NCBI GenBank assembly: GCA_021414185.1
Contig: JAIOOZ010000500.1
Span: 1 to 20,502, forward strand
Reading direction: 5' to 3'
Origin: Betaproteobacteria bacterium
Lineage (GTDB): Bacteria > Pseudomonadota > Gammaproteobacteria > Burkholderiales > SG8-41
Length of the DNA: 20,502 nucleotides
The translations under genes and the position numbers were made by a program. The notes beneath the pieces are model-generated. The model worked only from the letters and a program-made list of their open reading frames with translations, was not told the origin of the DNA and did no database searches. Positions 16,099-20,502 of this stretch are shown here, in pieces. The number at the start of each line of letters is the position of its first letter. Positions within the stretch are counted from its first letter, which is position 1.

Positions 16099-16851
16099 TC
16101 AGGCGATCGCGATCAGCTTGCCCGCCGCGACCAACATCACTACGGCGAGCGTTACAATCAACCCGCGCTGAGACAGTTTGCTCAATCCCAACCAGGTTCC
16201 GGCGAGAGCGCCCATGACTGTCGCCGCGGCAAACCAGGGAATTTCAGCAGGCAAAGAACCCGCCGTGAGGGAGCCAGCGATGAGCGCAGCAACCGAATTT
16301 ACCAAGATGAACGGCGCTGCAATGCCGGCAGCGGATTTCGGGCCGGCCCACCCAAACAGCAGCATGAGCGGGCTCAGGAATATGCCGCCGCCCGTGCCGG
16401 TGAGTCCAGACAGCATGCCGATCAACGCACCCAGCGGCAGCGCAATGATTTTGTTGACCGCGAGCCCTTCGTCGTCACGTCGAAAGCCGCTGCCGAAAAC
16501 GCGCCACACCAGCAGGGCGGCCGAGAGCAGCAGCACGATACCCACCAGCAGATAGTAAGTCCCCGCCGCAAGGCGCAGGGAGCCTGCGAAAGCGGCGAGC
16601 GGCACTGAACCCAGCAGGAACGGCCACAGGCCATGCCATGCAAAGAAGCGCGCGCGCCGGAACCGGCACACCGTGATCGTTGCAACCAGAATGTTAAGCG
16701 CCAGCGCCGTCGGGCGCATGACCTCCGGCGCAAGACCGGCAATCGCCATGATCGCGAGATAACCCGAGGCGCCGGCATGGCCAACTGTCGTATAGAGCGT
16801 GGCGATGACAAAAAACGCGCACGCCAGAATGATCGTTTCAGTACCGGTCAC
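16099..16851 (-). CDS. TSUP (TauE/SafE) family anion transporter
   Basis: This protein of about 250 residues has roughly eight membrane helices in the two-fold repeat of TSUP transporters. Each half opens with a glycine-rich motif: GHAGASGYLAIMAIAGL near the N-terminus, and GALIGMLSGLTGTGGGIFLSPLM read in two pieces in the second half, around residue 150. TSUP members export or import small sulfur anions (sulfite, sulfoacetate) and other oxyanions. Start choice is uncertain. The frame opens with TTG at 16881, which has no ribosome-binding site and abuts the inverted repeat at 16881-16908. GTG at 16851 has GGGA upstream, so I prefer it. It lies downstream of the ModE-like regulator gene on the same strand. 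A ModE-operator-like repeat just before it suggests control by molybdate or tungstate and therefore a possible oxyanion role; this is inference. Confidence 0.88.
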   Translation of the reverse strand: MTGTETIILACAFFVIATLYTTVGHAGASGYLAIMAIAGLAPEVMRPTALALNILVATITVCRFRRARFFAWHGLWPFLLGSVPLAAFAGSLRLAAGTYYLLVGIVLLLSAALLVWRVFGSGFRRDDEGLAVNKIIALPLGALIGMLSGLTGTGGGIFLSPLMLLFGWAGPKSAAGIAAPFILVNSVAALIAGSLTAGSLPAEIPWFAAATVMGALAGTWLGLSKLSQRGLIVTLAVVMLVAAGKLIAIA

Positions 16852-16880
16852 GGCCGCAAGTCCCGCAAGGCAGTCCGACA

Positions 16881-16908
16881 AGCGTTATGTTTAACAGAAT
16901 ATAACGCT
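16881..16908. promoter_or_regulatory. Candidate ModE operator (Mo-box) before the TSUP gene
   Basis: AGCGTTAT (16881-16888) and ATAACGCT (16901-16908) form a perfect 8-bp inverted repeat with a 12-bp spacer. Two further symmetric A/T pairs lie inside the spacer. From memory, ModE operators are imperfect palindromes of about this length with CGnTAT...ATAnCG half-sites, which this fits well. The repeat lies in the 105-bp gap between the ModE-like gene and the preferred TSUP start (75 bp to the alternative TTG start). It overlaps a possible promoter (TTGCGG, 17-bp spacer, TAAACA on the minus strand). Repressor binding here would block TSUP transcription. Binding is not shown. Confidence 0.6.
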
Positions 16909-16956
16909 ACCCGCAACCGGGTGCGCGCCGGCGGCAATGCGTTGTTCCGGAAAAAA

Positions 16957-17313
16957 TTAACGTTTGCGCAGAAATTCGCGCGCAAAGAGCCGGATGTCGC
17001 CGGAGATGGCAGCGGCGGCCTGGGCCTCGATCAAACGATAGCGGCGCAATACCTTCTTGCCGAACGGCGTAATCCGCGCCCCGCCGCCACCCTTGCCGCC
17101 GGTTGCGGTATCGACCACAGGTTCCCGAAAGCATTGATTCATGGTGTCGACCAGCAGCCACGCGCGCCGGTACGACATATCCATGCTGCGGGCCGCAGCG
17201 GAAATCGAGCCGGTTTGCGCGATGGCCTGCAGCAAGTCCGCTTTACCGGGACCGATTGCGAATGCCGCGCCCAGAAGTATGCGTATGCGCGTCTTGGCGA
17301 CGGCCTTCGACAT
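16957..17313 (-). CDS. One-domain ModE-type winged-helix transcription regulator
   Basis: This 118-residue protein is the N-terminal DNA-binding domain of ModE without the molbindin (TOBE) domains. A LysR-like helix-turn-helix covers about 27-58 (LLQAIAQTGSISAAARSMDMSYRRAW). It is followed by the ModE signature wing TGGKGGGGARITPFGKK at 71-87 and a C-terminal dimerisation helix. Full ModE is about 260 residues, senses molybdate or tungstate through its C-terminal domains, and represses uptake genes while activating molybdoenzyme genes. A domain-only protein would need another way to sense the metal, or may respond differently. The context (moaE, moaD and mobB upstream, tungstate importer, and a Mo-box-like repeat downstream at 16881-16908) supports a molybdenum/tungsten role. 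There is no clear ribosome-binding site before the ATG. Confidence 0.85.
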   Translation of the reverse strand: MSKAVAKTRIRILLGAAFAIGPGKADLLQAIAQTGSISAAARSMDMSYRRAWLLVDTMNQCFREPVVDTATGGKGGGGARITPFGKKVLRRYRLIEAQAAAAISGDIRLFAREFLRKR

Positions 17314-17335
17314 CTAGACGCCGCCCTAACCTTCG

Positions 17336-17356
17336 CGCCGCCAGCGCTCGGCGGCG
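17336..17356. other. GC-rich hairpin between moaE and the ModE-like gene
   Basis: CGCCGCC (17336-17342) and GGCGGCG (17350-17356) can pair around a 7-nt loop. There is no T-tract, so it is not a classical terminator. It lies in the 63-nt gap after the moaE stop and could attenuate read-through into the regulator gene or be incidental in GC-rich DNA. Confidence 0.35.
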
Positions 17357-17376
17357 ATGTCGTCGCTCGCGCGCGA

Positions 17377-17784
17377 CTAGACCCAGCGCGCGCCTTCGGG
17401 CGTTTGTTCCTTTTTCCAGAACGGCGCCTGCGTCTTCAGATAATCCATGACGAATTCGCAGGCCGCAAAAGCGTCGCCGCGGTGAGCACTGCTGACGACA
17501 ACGAGCACGATCTGGTCGAGCGGCTTCAGTTGACCAATGCGATGCACCACCAGCACATCGAAAATCTTCCAGCGCGCCTTCGCCTGCCCGATGATTTCGG
17601 TGATGGCCTTTTCGGTCATGCCGGGATAGTGCTCGAGCGTCATGCCGGCGACTGCGCTGCCGTCGTTCATGTCGCGTACCACGCCGACAAAAGCGGCGAC
17701 CGCGCCAACCTGCGGGTTATCCTGCCGCAACAGCGCGATTTCGCGCCCGGTATCGAAGTCTTCGGCCTGCACGCGGACCGTCAT
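17377..17784 (-). CDS. moaE: Molybdopterin synthase catalytic (large) subunit MoaE
   Basis: MoaE and MoaD together insert two sulfurs into cyclic pyranopterin monophosphate to make molybdopterin. The 135-residue protein contains AAFVGVVRD (30-38) with active-site R37, LEHYPGMTEKA (50-60), VVHRIGQL (79-86) and SSAHRGDAFAACEFVMDYLK (98-117). It also contains KTQAPFWKKE (117-126), where K117 and K124 match the E. coli catalytic lysines K119 and K126. Length is slightly below the E. coli protein (150) but all key residues are present. It starts one base after the moaD stop codon (TGA-G-ATG), so the two subunits are translationally linked. Confidence 0.96.
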   Translation of the reverse strand: MTVRVQAEDFDTGREIALLRQDNPQVGAVAAFVGVVRDMNDGSAVAGMTLEHYPGMTEKAITEIIGQAKARWKIFDVLVVHRIGQLKPLDQIVLVVVSSAHRGDAFAACEFVMDYLKTQAPFWKKEQTPEGARWV

Positions 17785-17785
17785 C

Positions 17786-18040
17786 TCAACCTCCCGTCAC
17801 AGGCGGAAAGAACGCAATCTCATCGCCGTCACGGACCGGCGTTTCGCCATGCGCCATGTCCTGGTTGACCGCTGCGCGTACCGGTTTGCTGTCCGCGAGT
17901 TCGTCCGACCACGCTCCGCCACGGCTCATCAGCAAGCGCCGCAAACCGGCCAGATCGCGCACGTCCGCGGGCAATGCAAGTTGCTCCGAGGGTTTTCCCA
18001 ACGCCTCGCGCAGGCGCGCAAAATAAACTACGGTAACCAT
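17786..18040 (-). CDS. moaD: Molybdopterin synthase sulfur-carrier (small) subunit MoaD
   Basis: This 84-residue ubiquitin-like protein starts MVTVVYFARLREALG and ends FFPPVTGG. The C-terminal Gly-Gly is the site that is adenylated by MoeB and thiocarboxylated to donate sulfur to MoaE. The conserved NQDMAHGETPVRDGDEIAFF stretch precedes it (59-78). The ATG at 18040 is supported by homology start and length. The frame is open further upstream only because it runs into the mobB region. It lies 41 nt after mobB and immediately before moaE. moeA, often found next to moaD-moaE in betaproteobacteria, is not in the window. Confidence 0.95.
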   Translation of the reverse strand: MVTVVYFARLREALGKPSEQLALPADVRDLAGLRRLLMSRGGAWSDELADSKPVRAAVNQDMAHGETPVRDGDEIAFFPPVTGG

Positions 18041-18081
18041 TTGAATAGTATGCACCCAGCGCAGTCGAAAATGAAGAAACT

Positions 18082-18499
18082 CTAGAGTGCGATGTGCTGC
18101 GTGATGAATCCGGCAATCGCCGCGACGTCGTCGATGCTGAATTGCGGCAATTTCGTATCGGCGCGCCCGTCGCTCGCAACGGCGACGATATGGGGATCCT
18201 GCGGGAACAACCACGGCTCGTCCACCACACCGCGATGAACTTCAAGCTTGGGGACCGGTTCGTGCTTGAAGCCCTCGATCAATCAGCACCCAGCGCCGGC
18301 TTGATGAAATCAGCACTTCGCTACACCCCGCCTGACGGTGGCGGTACGAATCCTTGCCCGGCTGATCGACGTCAAACTTGTGATGCGCGTGCTTGATGAG
18401 CGACACCTTGAGTCCGCGCGTTGTGAACACCGGGATCAGCTTCTCGATCAGCGTGGTTTTACCGGAGCCGGAATAGCCCGCAATGCCGAATATCTTCAT
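18082..18499 (-). pseudogene. mobB: Broken mobB (molybdopterin-guanine dinucleotide biosynthesis adapter): internal deletion plus frameshift
   Basis: Two frames together read as one MobB. The first, from ATG 18499, encodes about 73 residues: the P-loop GYSGSGKTT (8-16), IKHAHHKFDVDQPGKDSY (35-52) and SSSRRWVLI (65-73). It then leaves the family and stops at 18242. The second resumes at IEGFKHEPVPKLEVHR near 18281 and ends with DDVAAIAGFITQH and a stop at 18082. Intact MobB has roughly 27-30 more residues between the RRW(A/V)L motif and the (V/I)EGFK motif, and these are absent here. The junction near 18279-18285 therefore carries a deletion that is not a multiple of three. MobB binds GTP and helps MobA in attaching GMP to molybdopterin; its loss is tolerated in E. 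coli. Real decay and an assembly deletion are both possible. Confidence 0.85.
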
Positions 18500-18526
18500 C
18501 GACAGTTATTTTACCAGCCGGGTGCG

Positions 18527-19186
18527 TCAATCATCCGTTTTGACGCGGCGATCGGCGAGACAGAGCCGGTTCAGGATTGCCAGCCGGATAATTTCTGGAT
18601 CGTGGCTGGCAACGACGACTGTGTGATTGTCTATGCACAACGCGGTAACGAGATCGAGCACCTGTTTGCGCGCGACACCGTCCAGATTGGCGGTCGGCTC
18701 ATCGAGCAGCAGCAGTGTCGGATTCAGCACCCTCGCGCGCGCGAGTGCTGCACGCTGTTTTTCGCCGCCGGAGAGTTTGTGCGGAGGCACATCGCGCCGG
18801 TCGCTCAGGCCTGCCCATTCCAAAGCGTCGCGCACGCGCGTTTGGCGCTCGGCCGGCGGCGTGCCGCGCCGCGCCAGACCATACTCGAGGTTTTTTTCGA
18901 TGCTGGTGTGAAACAAATAAGGCTGCTGGTGAACGTAAACGATATCCTTGCGCCACGCTTCCGGGTACGCCGGCAACGCCGAGACCTCAGTCCGAAATCC
19001 CAACCGGCCGCGATCCGCCTGCTCAAGGCCTGCCGCGATACGCAGCAAAGTCGTCTTGCCGCTGCCGTTCGGGCCGGTCAGCACGTAACCATTGCCGGTT
19101 TCCAGTTCGAGGCGCGCATCTTCAAACAGTACGCGCTGCCCGAAGCGTTTGTCCAGCGCCTGCACGGCGAAGAGGGGCGAACTCAT
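18527..19186 (-). CDS. tupC: Tungstate ABC transporter ATP-binding protein TupC
   Basis: This 219-residue ABC ATPase is complete. It has Walker A GPNGSGKTT (38-46), the Q-loop at HQQPYLF (86-92), signature LSGGEKQR (138-145), Walker B LLLLDEP (158-164) and H-loop ASHD (193-196). The small size and the lack of a C-terminal TOBE/molybdate-sensing domain fit TupC rather than ModC. The ATG at 19186 overlaps the tupB stop codon by 4 nt. It energises uptake through TupB. The assignment as a tungstate rather than another oxyanion importer rests on TupB, the TupA remnant and the molybdopterin genes around it. Confidence 0.9.
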   Translation of the reverse strand: MSSPLFAVQALDKRFGQRVLFEDARLELETGNGYVLTGPNGSGKTTLLRIAAGLEQADRGRLGFRTEVSALPAYPEAWRKDIVYVHQQPYLFHTSIEKNLEYGLARRGTPPAERQTRVRDALEWAGLSDRRDVPPHKLSGGEKQRAALARARVLNPTLLLLDEPTANLDGVARKQVLDLVTALCIDNHTVVVASHDPEIIRLAILNRLCLADRRVKTDD

Positions 19187-19878
19187 TCGAGCCCTCCCCG
19201 CCCCTGCAGCCACGCAAGTGCCACATTGATGCCGATGGCGACCGCAATCAACACGAAGCCCAGCGCGATACCTTGCGCGAACTCGCCTTTGGATGTCTCC
19301 AGCGCAATCGCGGTTGGAATGTTGCGCGTCAGTCCGGCGATATTGCCGCCAACCATGATCGCGCAACCGACCTCGGACACTACCCGGCCGAATCCATTGA
19401 ATACGGCAGCCATGACCCCGAAACGCACTTCGAACAACGTGGTCAACGCTGCCCGCAAGCGGGTCGCACCAAGGCTGCGTGCAGTCTCGTAAATACGCGG
19501 GTCGGCCCCCTGCACTGCTGACAGCGTGAATACAACCAGCACCGGAAACGCAATCACCATGTAACCGAGGATGATCGCTTCCGGCGTGAACAATAACTTG
19601 AGGAATCCCAGCGGCCCCTGACGCGACAGCAACATATAAATCACGAGGCCGATGACTACCGTGGGGAAAGACAACAACGCCTGCACCAGCACGACCACCG
19701 CGCGGCGGCCGGGAAAATCGACCTTCGCAATGAGAAACCCGAGCGTGATTGCCGGCGGAGAAATCAGCAGCAACGCAACCAGCGAGCACCCCAGCGACGT
19801 GAATATGATGCGCCACAGGTCAGCATCGCCATTCAGCAGCAACCCGAATGCATGGGCGGTCGGGCCGAAGAACTCCAT
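19183..19878 (-). CDS. tupB: Tungstate ABC transporter permease TupB
   Basis: This 231-residue permease has five to six membrane helices and the ABC permease EAA-type loop, ETARSLGATRLRAALTTLF, around residues 135-153. TupB-family traits include SFPTVVIGLVIYMLLSRQGPLG in the middle, FNGFGRVVSEVGCAIMVGGN, and the near-terminal TSKGEFAQGIALGFVL. It begins immediately after the tupA stop codon, with no gap, and overlaps tupC. The gene looks intact, whereas tupA is broken. TupABC imports tungstate with very high affinity; no molybdate-type ModB features are evident. Confidence 0.92.
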   Translation of the reverse strand: MEFFGPTAHAFGLLLNGDADLWRIIFTSLGCSLVALLLISPPAITLGFLIAKVDFPGRRAVVVLVQALLSFPTVVIGLVIYMLLSRQGPLGFLKLLFTPEAIILGYMVIAFPVLVVFTLSAVQGADPRIYETARSLGATRLRAALTTLFEVRFGVMAAVFNGFGRVVSEVGCAIMVGGNIAGLTRNIPTAIALETSKGEFAQGIALGFVLIAVAIGINVALAWLQGRGGLE

Positions 19879-20502
19879 TTATCGCGCGGTCGGGAAAAAC
19901 ATCTGGACGCCATTAATCTTGAAATCGGCGACCGCCTTTTGCCCTTCGGCGGAGGTCAGCCAGTTCGAGAACGCCGTCGCACCCTGCGTATTAAGGCCAG
20001 GGTGCTTTCGCGGATTAACCACAATCACGCCATACGGATTGAACATTTTTGGGTCCCCCTCGACCAGTGTGACCAGCCCGGTCTTGTCCTTGTACGCTGC
20101 ATAGGTCGCACGGTCCGTCAGAGTATAACCTCCGAGCTGCCCCGCCATCGTCAACACCTGCCCCATCCCCTGCCCCCGGGTCGCTGACGGGACCGACAAT
20201 GATGAAATCGTTATACATCACATCTTTGCGTACCGAACCGAAACCCGCCGCCATGAATTTATCTTCGAGTTCGCGCGCGTGCACCAGCACCACGTCGGCG
20301 TCACCGTTCTCGCCGAGCTTCAGTGCCGCTCCCGTGCCGACCGACACCACCCTCACCTTGCCGCCGTACTTCGCTTCAAACATCGGCAAGATGACTTTCA
20401 GCAACCCCGAGTTCTCAGTGCTAGTCGTCGTCGCCAGGCGTATGTCTTCCGCCGCCCATGCGGTTGCAGCGCAACACAACACCAGACCGATGCACGCGAA
20501 AG
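19879..20502 (-). pseudogene. tupA: Broken tupA (tungstate-binding periplasmic protein): internal deletion plus frameshift, 5' end beyond window
   Basis: The signal peptide end (IGLVLCCAATAWA-A) is at the right edge and the start codon lies outside. The mature part opens with EDIRLATTTSTENSG, including the TTTS anion-binding segment. It continues through NGDADVVLVHARELE to YNDFIIVGPVSDP and then leaves the family. A second frame resumes at GQGMGQVLTMAGQLGGYTLTD and runs through VEGDPKMFNPYGV to the end, INGVQMFFPTAR, with a stop at 19879. About 50-55 residues normally lying between are missing, including the family's SRGDDSGT tungstate-binding segment. The junction is at about 20172-20180, in a C-run (CCCCCGGG). 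As written, no functional binding protein can be made. Gene decay or an assembly deletion are both possible. Confidence 0.85.

Noticed and set aside
18041..18081. Molybdenum-cofactor riboswitch before moaD
   Set aside because: The gap is only 41 nt, far too short for that RNA, and no paired structure is evident.
1..20502. Mobile element, phage, toxin-antitoxin, CRISPR or tRNA content
   Set aside because: No transposase, integrase, repeat array or tRNA-like cloverleaf was seen; base composition looks uniform by eye.

Overview
The window is GC-rich bacterial chromosome with dense, mostly single-copy housekeeping genes and no tRNA, rRNA, insertion sequence, phage or CRISPR signal that I could see. 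The neighbourhood msrB-yciB-bolA-ppiC, a long fused PurL of the proteobacterial type, a bifunctional Nnr and the codon style suggest a betaproteobacterium (Burkholderiales or Nitrosomonadales-like). This placement is inferred from gene content and style, not from a marker-gene comparison.

Layout, left to right. Positions 1-2700 hold the start of a thiamine-diphosphate (ThDP) enzyme of the acetolactate synthase superfamily (minus strand, cut by the window edge), a divergent FAD-linked 2-hydroxyacid dehydrogenase, and a convergent small MAPEG membrane protein. Positions 2821-4907 are a co-directional run: msrB (methionine sulfoxide repair), yciB (inner-membrane envelope protein), bolA (overlapping yciB by 4 nt) and an exported parvulin prolyl isomerase, probably with its own promoter inside bolA. 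A strong hairpin terminator at 4921-4957 separates this run from a minus-strand exported EF-hand/BON protein and purL. Divergent from purL is nnr (NAD(P)H-hydrate repair), followed by a convergent fluoride channel gene (crcB/fluC). Next comes a large thioredoxin-fold/DUF255 protein, an orphan family-5 solute-binding protein and an unrecognised polytopic membrane protein.

The right-hand 4.4 kb, all on the minus strand, is a tungstate/molybdenum-cofactor cluster. Reading leftward, it holds tupA, tupB, tupC (tungstate ABC importer), mobB (cofactor dinucleotide assembly), moaD and moaE (molybdopterin synthase), a one-domain ModE-type regulator and a TSUP-family anion transporter. Two of these genes, tupA and mobB, are broken by internal deletions that also shift the frame, while their neighbours look intact. 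Between the ModE-like gene and the TSUP gene lies a perfect 8-bp inverted repeat with a 12-bp spacer (AGCGTTAT/ATAACGCT) that resembles a ModE operator. It suggests that this TSUP transporter is under molybdate/tungstate control. These observations are the most interesting in the window. Nothing else looks like an undescribed system.
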